From: an uncultured Bacilli bacterium | GTDB lineage: Bacteria > Bacillota_I > Bacilli_A > RF39 > UBA660 | NCBI GenBank assembly: GCA_934086145.1 | Contig: CAKOHV010000038.1 | Coordinates: 1 to 9,889 of the forward strand | Length of the DNA: 9,889 nucleotides | Direction of reading: 5' to 3' | Shown here: one piece after another, positions 1 through 6,916 of the stretch | How positions within the stretch are numbered: position 1 is the first letter of the stretch | Layout of the letters: the number at the start of each line of letters is the position of its first letter | The notes under the pieces: model-generated | Databases searched by the model: none | What the model was told of the DNA's origin: nothing | Seen by the model: only the letters and a program-made list of their open reading frames with translations | Translations under genes and position numbers: made by a program

Positions 1-77
1 AATCATGATTTTAAGAACATCGAAAATCTTATTTTTCAGATTATACCTAGTTTATAATTTTTTATGCAATTACCTTA
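1..77 (+). repeat. Intergenic direct repeat, copy A (cut by window edge)
   Basis: Bases 1-77 align with 1303-1379 with 12 mismatches and two single-base gaps (about 84% identity, counted by hand). Shared blocks include AATCATGA, AAAATCTTA, CTAGTTTATAA and ATGCAATTA. On the plus strand, frame 1 reads NHDFKNIENLIFQIIPSL and then stops at 55-57. Copy B reads a related peptide in the same register, and four of the first five differences (9, 15, 18, 21) fall on third codon positions. The element may continue to the left of the window. It lies beyond the terminator of the methyltransferase gene, so it is not part of that gene's message. What it is remains unknown; a decayed fragment of a mobile-element gene is one possibility. 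Confidence 0.7.
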
Positions 78-158
78 ATATTTTTTATTAAATTTAGCCA
101 AAATAAGATGGAAAAAAGCGACATTTTAATGGTTTGAAAATACTCTTTTGAAGACATA

Positions 159-188
159 AGAAAACACCTCTTTTGGGAAGTGTTTTCT
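159..188 (-). terminator. Rho-independent terminator after the methyltransferase gene
   Basis: AGAAAACAC (159-167) and GTGTTTTCT (180-188) form a perfect 9-bp stem around a 12-base loop, about 60 bases past the methyltransferase stop codon on the minus strand. The arms carry an A-run and a T-run, so it could work in both directions. The T-run is partly inside the stem rather than after it, which makes it a little weaker than a textbook example. Apart from this hairpin I see nothing identifiable between 78 and 248. Confidence 0.65.
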
Positions 189-248
189 AACATAAACCAT
201 ATTTTTAAGAATCCTAAATGAGTGCGTTTCGTTTGGTTGGTGGATTGT

Positions 249-1127
249 TTATTTATTATCGGTTGGTTCCCAACGGGCATATAAGCCACATGGTAAGATT
301 AAAGAACTATCTTTCATTGGTAAACCTAGTTCATCACTACTGATTTTTCCAGGATATTTTTGGTTAATTGTTAGACTTAAAATATTGGTCAAAACAGTTT
401 GAGAAAGACCGGTTGTATAAGAATTTATCAAAAATAATAATGGTTCATCACTAAGGAGCTCTGTACATAGGTTAACTAAGTTAAATAAGTCTTTTTCAAT
501 GTCCCAAACTTCACCATTAGAGCCACGACCAAATGATGGTGGATCCATTAGGATAATATCGTATTTATTACCTCTTCTTATTTCTCTTTTGACAAATTTA
601 ACGACATCGTCAACAATAAAACGAATTGGTTTATCCTGTAAATGGCTGGCATTAACATTTTCTTTGGCCCAATCAACCATTCCACGAGATGAATCAACAT
701 GGACGACTTCAGCTCCAGCTTTTATAGCCGCCATAGAAGCAGCACCAGTATATGCAAATAGATTTAGTACTTTAACATGACGATGGGCATTTTTGATTTT
801 CTCAGCAATAAGTTGCCAATTATAAGCTTGTTCAGGAAATAACCCCGTATGTTTAAAGCCCATTAATTTTATGTTAAAAGTTAAATCATTATAATGAACT
901 TGCCATGAAGCTGGTAAGTGTTTATTTTTTATTTCCCAACTTCCCCCACCCTTATTGCTTCTGGTATAAACGGCATCAGCTTTCTGCCAATACTCGGGAT
1001 GAGCTTTAGTATCCCAGATTATTTGTGGATCTGGACGTAATAATTCTTTACCATTCCAGTCTTCTAATTTCATGCCATCGGCCATATCTATTATTTGATA
1101 TTCATAAAAATCTCTTACTAATTTCAT
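249..1127 (-). CDS. RlmI-like class I SAM-dependent methyltransferase
   Basis: The 292-residue protein is a Rossmann-fold methyltransferase of the RlmI/Methyltrans_SAM group, whose known members methylate 23S rRNA. Visible motifs are motif I VLNLFAYTGA at 120-129 (SAM binding), an acidic residue after strand 2 (D145), VDD at 172-174, and motif IV DPPSFGRG at 195-202. The C-terminus has the LPCGLYARW block often seen in this subgroup. It is about 100 residues shorter than E. coli RlmI and lacks the N-terminal PUA RNA-binding domain. At the motif VI position, where RlmI carries its catalytic cysteine, this protein reads INSYTTG, so cytosine-C5 chemistry should not be assumed. The ATG start has an upstream TTAGGGGAA ribosome-binding site and its own promoter. 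The methyltransferase assignment is secure; target base and site are not. Confidence 0.85.
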   Translation of the reverse strand: MKLVRDFYEYQIIDMADGMKLEDWNGKELLRPDPQIIWDTKAHPEYWQKADAVYTRSNKGGGSWEIKNKHLPASWQVHYNDLTFNIKLMGFKHTGLFPEQAYNWQLIAEKIKNAHRHVKVLNLFAYTGAASMAAIKAGAEVVHVDSSRGMVDWAKENVNASHLQDKPIRFIVDDVVKFVKREIRRGNKYDIILMDPPSFGRGSNGEVWDIEKDLFNLVNLCTELLSDEPLLFLINSYTTGLSQTVLTNILSLTINQKYPGKISSDELGLPMKDSSLILPCGLYARWEPTDNK

Positions 1128-1151
1128 AATATTCCCCTAACTAACGTTTTT

Positions 1152-1160
1152 ATTATAACA
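1152..1160 (-). promoter_or_regulatory. Extended -10 promoter of the methyltransferase gene
   Basis: On the minus strand the sequence TGTTATAAT is a consensus TATAAT (1152-1157) with the TGn extension (1158-1160), about 25 bases upstream of the start codon. No good -35 is seen, which is usual for extended -10 promoters. Six-base arms ACTAAC and GTTAGT (1163-1168 and 1140-1145) lie symmetrically around the -10 box. Confidence 0.6.
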
Positions 1161-1278
1161 CGGTTAGTCTTAGATTACTACAATACGCTATTTTAATTAT
1201 GGCAATCGTCTAAAAAGTCAATAATTTTTAGTATGGGTAAAATATTATCTATATTATATTAAGAAATTAAAAAATATT

Positions 1279-1353
1279 ATGAATAAAAAAATAACTAGGT
1301 ACAATCATGAGTTTAAAAAGATTAAAAATCTTAACTTTTCATGGTATATCTAG
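1279..1353 (+). other. Short plus-strand reading frame, possible mobile-element relic
   Basis: An ATG at 1279 opens a 24-codon frame that runs through the left part of repeat copy B and ends at TAG 1351-1353. It begins MNKKITRYNHEFKK and ends NLNFSWYI. The start of many IS3-type OrfA transposases has a similar basic Y/S-x-EFKK pattern, so this could be the 5' end of a dead transposase gene; the match is far too short to prove it. No convincing ribosome-binding site precedes the ATG. It is the only candidate plus-strand coding trace in the window, and it shares register with the frame in copy A. Confidence 0.2.
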
Positions 1354-1379
1354 TTTATAAATTTTATGCAATTATCTTA
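1303..1379 (+). repeat. Intergenic direct repeat, copy B
   Basis: Second copy of the element found at 1-77, about 84% identical over 77 bases with two single-base gaps. It sits immediately after the 266-residue hypothetical gene (stop at 1407) and before the methyltransferase promoter. The flank at 1293-1298 (AACTAG) is complementary to CTAGTT at 1350-1355, and CATGA/TCATG and AAGATT/AATCTT pairs lie between them, so this copy has an imperfect palindromic layout. The rest of the 1128-1406 spacer is AT-rich with no other identifiable feature. Confidence 0.7.
1313..1332 (-). terminator. Weak candidate terminator of the HAD/HdeD-like/hypothetical cluster
   Basis: On the minus strand AAGATT, a three-base loop TTT and AATCTT are followed by further T residues, about 75 bases after the stop of the 266-residue gene. 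The stem is almost entirely A:T, so stability would be poor, and it lies inside the repeat element. It is listed only because no better termination signal is visible for this cluster. Confidence 0.25.
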
Positions 1380-1406
1380 TCTTTTTAATAAATAATTATT
1401 TTAATG

Positions 1407-2207
1407 TTATTGAAAAATCAAATTGTTTTTTTGACTAAGGACCTCTGTTTTAGTTTGACATTTAGTTAAAATTTGTTCTAATTTGCTTTTATCATTATAC
1501 AAAGTTGCCAAATCTTTTGGTTTTAAACATTCAAGATATAAGTTAGTTAAATATCGATGTTCCATTAATTCTTGTTTTATTTCTTCTAGGTCCGGACGGA
1601 TTATATCTTTGTTTACTTGATCACTTACAAGGTTAACAAAATTTCTTATTTCCTCTTCGATTCCATGGTATATTTCTTTAAGTTGAGCATAATATAATTC
1701 ATAATTTTTTAAGCTGTTTTCGGTATTGTCATTGCCAATATATGGATTCTTTCTAAGGTCACGGTGAGAAAACATGTATCTTATAGGTAGCATTGTAAAA
1801 TCCATGGCAAGGTTATCGATTTGATTTTGAATAGTAAGACGTTCTTTTTCATATTCAGCTTCAGGTAAACGACCCTTGCTTATTATTTGACTATGAAATT
1901 GCTTATAATAATTGATTGTTTGATCTAAGCAGGCTGCAAAAATTTGGGCATCTTTTTTACGAATTTCTTCATTTCTTAAAACGTCATGAACTGATTCTGC
2001 CATTTTAAAAAGACTCCAATATGACTCAATTTCATCATCACTTATAGCATCAAGATTGGCAACGATAAATTCGCCAAGTTCCACTAATTTTCTTACCGGT
2101 TCGCCCCAAATAGCTAATTCTTCGCTAGAAGAAAGGGCCAATCTTTTTTTGTTATTTTCGATTTGAATTTTTAGACTATCTCGTTTGGAAAGTTTGTTAT
2201 TATTCAT
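1407..2207 (-). CDS. Hypothetical helical cytosolic protein, 266 residues
   Basis: I do not recognise this protein. It has no signal peptide or membrane segment and is rich in Glu, Lys, Leu, Asn and Ile, with a predicted mostly alpha-helical character throughout. The basic N-terminus (residues 1-25) is followed by an acidic helical stretch (about 44-90). Stretches near 115-140 and 175-220 are heavily charged and could form coiled coils. There is no obvious catalytic motif. The ATG is preceded by AGAGGTGA at good spacing, and the gene begins 9 bases after the stop of the HdeD-like membrane protein gene, so the two are almost certainly co-transcribed and probably translationally linked. It is the last gene of the HAD/HdeD-like cluster; its role could be tied to either partner. 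Confidence refers to its being a real gene. Confidence 0.8.
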   Translation of the reverse strand: MNNNKLSKRDSLKIQIENNKKRLALSSSEELAIWGEPVRKLVELGEFIVANLDAISDDEIESYWSLFKMAESVHDVLRNEEIRKKDAQIFAACLDQTINYYKQFHSQIISKGRLPEAEYEKERLTIQNQIDNLAMDFTMLPIRYMFSHRDLRKNPYIGNDNTENSLKNYELYYAQLKEIYHGIEEEIRNFVNLVSDQVNKDIIRPDLEEIKQELMEHRYLTNLYLECLKPKDLATLYNDKSKLEQILTKCQTKTEVLSQKNNLIFQ

Positions 2208-2216
2208 AATTCACCT

Positions 2217-2744
2217 CTATGCATGTGTTATCAATGTTTTGACAATTGGGTCAAACATTTCTAAAATACCATTTATCATAAAAAAGAAACCAATAACGAT
2301 TACTTGAACATCTGCTTCATAGTAAAGGTTGATACTAGTAAGTAAGCCGCAAAGAATAAAGATGCCTAACATTAGAATATTTAATTTCCACATACGGTCG
2401 CGGCGATCATGGTAATAGTCGGCTTTTTTTAGTTTGATTAAAGACATCAGAATAATCCAAATCATTAAGGTTAAGCTTAGATTAATCGCACTTTTTTCGC
2501 TCTTTAAGACAATACTAGTTATGGCTGCTATAATAGAAGCAAGGCAAGTAAATAGGCCTTCATAATCTTTACTCTTAGAAGTTAAAATAAACTTTAATAA
2601 ATTAACTATCGCATATGATAAGAAAATTGCTAAGTTTATCCACTTAAAATCAGTTATTTTATAAAGTGGACAAAGCAAGAGAATCGTTCCAATTAGAATT
2701 AAAATTAATGCTGTTAAAGTTTCTACTTTTTGTTTAAATTTCAT
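2217..2744 (-). CDS. HdeD/DUF308-like six-helix membrane protein
   Basis: A 175-residue integral membrane protein with about six hydrophobic segments, near residues 8-28, 35-55, 62-82, 88-104, 120-139 and 145-163. A strongly charged loop, YHDRRDRMWK (111-120), separates segments four and five and is likely cytoplasmic. Size, paired short helices and the closing segment GFFFMINGILEMF resemble the HdeD/DUF308 family, whose E. coli member is linked to acid resistance but whose biochemical function is unknown. This family call is by general resemblance. The ATG lies inside the 3' end of the HAD gene (11-base overlap), and its ribosome-binding site GGAGGT is encoded by the SGGK codons of that gene, which indicates translational coupling. 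The stop is TAG, the only non-TAA stop in the window. Confidence 0.75.
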   Translation of the reverse strand: MKFKQKVETLTALILILIGTILLLCPLYKITDFKWINLAIFLSYAIVNLLKFILTSKSKDYEGLFTCLASIIAAITSIVLKSEKSAINLSLTLMIWIILMSLIKLKKADYYHDRRDRMWKLNILMLGIFILCGLLTSINLYYEADVQVIVIGFFFMINGILEMFDPIVKTLITHA

Positions 2745-3570
2745 TTTTACCTCCAGATAAGCATAGTTTTTCTAAAATTTCGGCGACACCATCTTCTTGG
2801 GCTGATTTAGTTATGTAAGTAGCTATTTCTTTTAATTCTTCATTAGCGTTGGCAACAGCAATAGATGTGGAAACGACATCACACATGCAAATATCATCAT
2901 ACCCATTACCGATGGCAATAGCTTGTTCTTCACTGATATTTAAATAATCTAATAATTCAACAAGGCCCGTACTTTTAGAAGTGTTTTCTAGGACTAAGTC
3001 ATGATAATATTCTTTATTTTTTTCACGTCTTCCCTCAATTAAACCAATTGAAGAATGAACAACTTTTAAATTAGGAAATTTTTCTTTAAACATTTGAGGA
3101 ATAACTAACATTCGATCAAAATTATTACTTAAGACGACGAGTTGGTTTATGTTATTTTTTAAAGCTTCATCAATATTGTCAAAGTAAACGGCTTGTTCGT
3201 TGTTGTATTTATAATCTTTAATATTTACAAAACGTTTTTCCATTGAATTTAGAATAAGTGTTAAGCCGATGCTTTCACAATAATTATAAACTTTTTTTAT
3301 CGTGTCCTTAGGAATGGATTGCTCAAAGATAACTTTTCTTTGATGGTAATCATAAACTTCAGCTCCGTTAGAGCCAATAACGTACTGGGACATATTAGCT
3401 TCAAGGCTTTTCTTTATAGCATAGCCGGTACTACGGCCACTATTGATTACAGTGATTATCCCCTGCTTTTTTAACTCTTGCATGATTTTTTTAGTACGAT
3501 TTGATACCGGCTCATTAGACGGGTTTAATGTATCATCAATATCAATAAAAATAATTTTATATTTTCTCAT
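2734..3570 (-). CDS. Cof-type HAD-superfamily phosphatase
   Basis: This 278-residue protein is a cytosolic phosphohydrolase of the Cof/YidA group (HAD type IIB), which dephosphorylates sugar phosphates, nucleotides or flavin phosphates. Motif I is FIDIDDTL with nucleophile D10 and acid/base D12. Motif II is INSGR with S44, and the motif III lysine is probably K199 in NTSKSTGLVELL. Motif IV reads GNGYDD (221-226) where most members have GDxxND, so the first metal-binding acid is Asn. A C2-type cap domain occupies about 80-195. Length is normal. The ATG has AAGGTGAT seven bases upstream. It heads a cluster with the HdeD-like and 266-residue genes, driven by a promoter within an inverted repeat. 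The substrate cannot be read from sequence. Confidence 0.9.
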   Translation of the reverse strand: MRKYKIIFIDIDDTLNPSNEPVSNRTKKIMQELKKQGIITVINSGRSTGYAIKKSLEANMSQYVIGSNGAEVYDYHQRKVIFEQSIPKDTIKKVYNYCESIGLTLILNSMEKRFVNIKDYKYNNEQAVYFDNIDEALKNNINQLVVLSNNFDRMLVIPQMFKEKFPNLKVVHSSIGLIEGRREKNKEYYHDLVLENTSKSTGLVELLDYLNISEEQAIAIGNGYDDICMCDVVSTSIAVANANEELKEIATYITKSAQEDGVAEILEKLCLSGGKNEI

Positions 3571-3579
3571 ATCATCACC

Positions 3580-3615
3580 TTATTTACACTTTAATTATCC
3601 CACTTGTGTAAATAA
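3580..3615. repeat. 10-bp perfect inverted repeat centred on the HAD-cluster -10 box
   Basis: TTATTTACAC (3580-3589) and GTGTAAATAA (3606-3615) are perfect complements separated by 16 bases. The centre falls within one base of the centre of the -10 hexamer (3594-3599). A bound dimeric repressor would block RNA polymerase, so this is a good operator candidate. An RNA hairpin is less likely because the left arm would precede the expected transcript start. Confidence 0.55.
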
Positions 3616-3622
3616 ATGTACA
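3594..3622 (-). promoter_or_regulatory. Promoter of the HAD phosphatase cluster
   Basis: On the minus strand TGTACA (3617-3622) and GATAAT (3594-3599) are separated by exactly 17 bases; the -10 matches five of six consensus positions and the -35 four of six. It lies between the yfhO stop and the HAD start. No terminator is visible after yfhO, so read-through from the upstream pair is also likely. Confidence 0.5.
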
Positions 3623-3653
3623 TATTAATTGTTGGATTTTACGTAAATCAATT

Positions 3654-6179
3654 TTAAAACTGACGTTTTTTTTCAACAATGGTAACAGCTATAAAGCAAG
3701 CAATTCCTAAGGCTGAAACAAATAAGCTAAATTTTTTCAAAGGAGCTTCATAAGTAATTTCAATATCATGATGACCCTTTTTAATTTTAAAGCCAATGTA
3801 GGCTTCATCAACAACTTCATATGACGTATCTTTCTGATCAACTTCGATGTTAAAACCTTTATCATATGGAATAGTTAGCATGAAATAGCCTTCTTTTTGA
3901 ACATCAATATCGCCAACTATTTTATCGCCCTTTGTTTTGTCCATATTAACATTGAAAGAGTCAATATTTTGATTAATATTCTCAATACTAGCGTAATCTA
4001 ACATATAGCTTTCGATGTCACTAATTTGGTATCGTCCTTTAGTTATGGTAATAGTTAGTTTTTTTAGATTTTGTTCAGCTAAAGTAAAATTAAAGATACG
4101 ATTGTTGTTATAGTATTTCCAATCTTTACAAGTTAATTTGTTTTTAGAATTATTAATCTTAATTACTTGATCGCCAATACTACAAGATTGAGGATCACCC
4201 ATTTTTAAACGAATAAAAATAATCTTATTTTGGTATTCCTCCGGTAAATCATAGACGATTTTCTTATTTTCTTTGATATCAATGGTATATGTGCCATCAC
4301 TATTATGTTTAATATAATTTTCTTTAAAAATTTCTTTAAAGTTTAAATCAATTTGTTGGATTGACGAAACAAAATTATTAGATGAAGTTGTATCTGCAAC
4401 AATGTTTTTTAACAAGGCTTCTTCTTGAACAAAAGGTTTTAATTTTTCAAAATCATCGTTACTCATAATGTTTGAGGAAGCGTATCCTAAAGGTAAGACG
4501 TTATCATTTTTATAAACCTTGGTTCCAGACTCGTCCATAATCTTTTGATAGCCTTGAAGAGGATTACTACGAGTTATCATATATTTATTGCCATTAAGCA
4601 TTAACGACATAATGTTATTAGTGGCCGTTGTTAAAGTACGATTGCGATATTCAATGTTAGAATTTAAGGTATCATAATAAAAATGATTGTACTTTTGATT
4701 AGATATGGAAGAATAGACCGTTGATGTATAATAACGATTATTTTCATACAAACGATTAGGATTAACACTACGATTATCATTATTACTGATACGATAAAAG
4801 GTATCATCTTGTTCCGTTATTTTGGAAATAAGTTTTTGGGTATTGGTAATATCATTACGATACTTATATTTTAAAGCATATTGATCGCCTCTACTAACTG
4901 ATAAACCAGATGCAAAAGCAATTATAATAAGAGGAACCACAATGATAAATTCTTTTTTGTAATGATGGTATAAGAATAAGGCTAAGCAAGTTACGAGTAA
5001 ATCAAGACCTAAATAAATAATGGAACTTTTATTGATTTTAAGAGTAGCAATGGCAAAAAGGCCAAAGACAATAATAGTTAAGAGAATTACTTGTTTTAAG
5101 TTGATTTTATCGTTGAAAGAATTTTCGAGGAAATTAGCTATTAAAAAGATATAAAGTGGTAAAAAAGGAATTAAAGCTTTAGCATCAGCGTACATTGTAG
5201 CATTTAAGAAATAGCTAAAAATTGGACAGATAGCTATTAAACTTAAGATGATTGCCATAAATAAATTTTCTTTTTTCTTATTATAGAAATCAATAATAGC
5301 TGGAATAACAAGACCTGTTAAGCCGATTCCATATGATGAATAAATTATTGATTTGATATTTAAATCAGGAACTAATAGTTTTAATAAGGAAACATTTTTA
5401 GTTGTTGCTGCGCGATTATTAAGTAAGGTTTGAAAAGTTGGAAGAATTATTATGGCGGATGATAGAATACCAATTATAACAGGTAATAAGTAAGTAACAC
5501 TAGCTTGAAAGAAGTTTTTCCAAGTAACTTTTTTGGTACTTTTTAGGTATTTGTAGACAGCATAAACCGTTAAGGCGATTAAACTACCAATGCTATAATA
5601 GTAACTGGTCATGATAATTAAAAGGACACTTAAAGACAATAACCAACCTTTCCCATGATCCATTTTCTTATCGACACCAAACAGACCCATTATTAAAAAA
5701 GGGAAATAATTAATAAACATAATATGGCGATGGGTATGCATCATAATGCAGGAAGCAAAAGCAAAAGCGAACGTTGAAACTAAACAAGTTTCACTACGAT
5801 ATTTTTTAGTCTTTAAAAAGGCATAAACTAAAATAATGCTTATAATCATAGCTATAACGGTCATGGTTATAATGTATGAAGTCATTGATACTTTAGGGAA
5901 AAGATAGGAAATTAAGTATAAAGGGCTTAATAAACCATAATAGGAAAAATTATAAATGTTCTGACCATTTCCTAAGTTAAGAGCAAAGTCAGGGAATAAA
6001 TCTTTCGTTTCGTAAAATAAACTTCTAAAGTATTCAGGAATAGCAACATGTTGGCTAATCCAATCCAAATTAGAACCGAAGAGATACATTGTTCCTGTGT
6101 TTATGTATATAATTAGCAAAAAAGCTAAAGAAATCAGAAATATATATAATAGATCTTTTTTATTCAAGAGATTTTTCAT
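3654..6179 (-). CDS. yfhO: YfhO-family membrane glycosyltransferase
   Basis: An 841-residue polytopic membrane protein of the YfhO family (GT-C fold). In Bacillus and Listeria such proteins add sugars, carried on undecaprenyl phosphate, to lipoteichoic acid outside the cell. The N-terminal half has about 13 hydrophobic segments (first at 11-28, last near 410-428). The first outer loop carries SNLDWISQH (37-44), with D39 and Q43 where GT-C enzymes place their catalytic acid. Residues about 430-810 form a large extracytoplasmic domain with many Tyr and Asn, and a final membrane segment (about 815-835) ends in a basic tail. The ATG lies 20 bases inside the end of the PIG-L gene, with GAGTGA as ribosome-binding site, so expression is coupled. 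Partners that make and flip the lipid-linked sugar (CsbB- and GtcA-like) are absent from the window. The exact acceptor is inferred. Confidence 0.85.
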   Translation of the reverse strand: MKNLLNKKDLLYIFLISLAFLLIIYINTGTMYLFGSNLDWISQHVAIPEYFRSLFYETKDLFPDFALNLGNGQNIYNFSYYGLLSPLYLISYLFPKVSMTSYIITMTVIAMIISIILVYAFLKTKKYRSETCLVSTFAFAFASCIMMHTHRHIMFINYFPFLIMGLFGVDKKMDHGKGWLLSLSVLLIIMTSYYYSIGSLIALTVYAVYKYLKSTKKVTWKNFFQASVTYLLPVIIGILSSAIIILPTFQTLLNNRAATTKNVSLLKLLVPDLNIKSIIYSSYGIGLTGLVIPAIIDFYNKKKENLFMAIILSLIAICPIFSYFLNATMYADAKALIPFLPLYIFLIANFLENSFNDKINLKQVILLTIIVFGLFAIATLKINKSSIIYLGLDLLVTCLALFLYHHYKKEFIIVVPLIIIAFASGLSVSRGDQYALKYKYRNDITNTQKLISKITEQDDTFYRISNNDNRSVNPNRLYENNRYYTSTVYSSISNQKYNHFYYDTLNSNIEYRNRTLTTATNNIMSLMLNGNKYMITRSNPLQGYQKIMDESGTKVYKNDNVLPLGYASSNIMSNDDFEKLKPFVQEEALLKNIVADTTSSNNFVSSIQQIDLNFKEIFKENYIKHNSDGTYTIDIKENKKIVYDLPEEYQNKIIFIRLKMGDPQSCSIGDQVIKINNSKNKLTCKDWKYYNNNRIFNFTLAEQNLKKLTITITKGRYQISDIESYMLDYASIENINQNIDSFNVNMDKTKGDKIVGDIDVQKEGYFMLTIPYDKGFNIEVDQKDTSYEVVDEAYIGFKIKKGHHDIEITYEAPLKKFSLFVSALGIACFIAVTIVEKKRQF

Positions 6180-6885
6180 TTAATTCACTCATCCATTCAT
6201 CGTAGGTTTCCCAATCTTCATGTTCATACATATGGTCAAAAGCTGTTTGAATAAAACTTTGACTCTTATATAAACCGATTAGTTTGGTTTTGATTTTTAA
6301 TGTTTTATCACTTATTGAAGACATTTCACTTTCATGTTCGGAAATTTTCTTTTTACTATAATAATGGCCAAAGTAATACAGTTTCTTTTTATCTGTGGTT
6401 AGTTCAGTGACAAAGGAACTAGTCATTTTATGATGAATGTGACCATATTCGCCATCGGGATTGTGAGTAACGATAACATCCCAATTTTTTAAAGTTAAAA
6501 GTGCTTGTAAATCTTTGTTTATATCATCTCTAACGCTATTCCAATTGTCACGTTCACCATTGGTTTTATCAGGATATCCTAACATAACGTAAGCATCATT
6601 GGTATTTTTCATAACATTTTCAAATTCATGAACACGAGTTTTATTATGTCCGCACGTAATACAGACAACTAGGTAATCATCTTCGATTAAGTGCCCTCCA
6701 CCCCATAGCAATTCATCATCAGGATGGGCGACTATCATGATTTTATTAATTTTTGAAAGATCAAGCTTAGAAAAATCTTTATCAACCTTGTAGGGAACAA
6801 AAAAATAATAATAAGCAAGTGACCCAAAAATAATTAAAAAGATAAAGATTGTTATAAGGATTATTTTTAAATACTTATTTTTCAT
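6160..6885 (-). CDS. Membrane-anchored PIG-L/LmbE-family deacetylase
   Basis: The 241-residue protein belongs to the zinc-dependent PIG-L (LmbE) family, which removes acetyl groups from N-acetylglucosamine-containing substrates. AHPDDE at 53-58 supplies two zinc ligands (H54, D57) and the catalytic acid (D56). THNPDGEYGHIHH at 140-152 supplies the third ligand, probably H152. One membrane segment at about 7-29 follows a lysine-rich start (MKNKYLK), predicting N-in topology with the enzyme domain outside; no clear signal-peptidase site is seen. The chosen ATG at 6885 has GGAGGG six bases upstream. A longer frame starting with TTG at 6945 is rejected because that TTG is part of the -35 box. The gene overlaps yfhO by 20 bases, so a joint role in surface sugar modification is likely. 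Confidence 0.88.
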   Translation of the reverse strand: MKNKYLKIILITIFIFLIIFGSLAYYYFFVPYKVDKDFSKLDLSKINKIMIVAHPDDELLWGGGHLIEDDYLVVCITCGHNKTRVHEFENVMKNTNDAYVMLGYPDKTNGERDNWNSVRDDINKDLQALLTLKNWDVIVTHNPDGEYGHIHHKMTSSFVTELTTDKKKLYYFGHYYSKKKISEHESEMSSISDKTLKIKTKLIGLYKSQSFIQTAFDHMYEHEDWETYDEWMSELNEKSLE

Positions 6886-6916
6886 GGTACCCTCCACATA
6901 TTTGTTTTCTAACTTG

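Noticed and set aside
62..289. Open minus-strand frame of 75 codons after the methyltransferase gene
   Set aside because: It starts inside the methyltransferase gene in another frame, has no ribosome-binding site, and runs through the terminator hairpin and part of the repeat.
499..780. Plus-strand open frame opposite the methyltransferase gene
   Set aside because: It lies wholly antisense to conserved motif-bearing codons and its composition is what the opposite strand would give.
1210..1231. CTAAAAA/TTTTTAG inverted repeat as a terminator
   Set aside because: The stem is nearly all A:T, no T-run follows on the minus strand, and it lies too far from the gene end.
3443..3628. Plus-strand open frame opposite the start of the HAD gene
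   Set aside because: It is antisense to HAD motifs I and II and crosses the promoter and inverted repeat; no ribosome-binding site is present.
3634..3648. GATTT/AAATC hairpin after yfhO as a terminator
   Set aside because: The stem is only about 5 bp and is not followed by T residues on the minus strand, so read-through into the HAD cluster is more likely.
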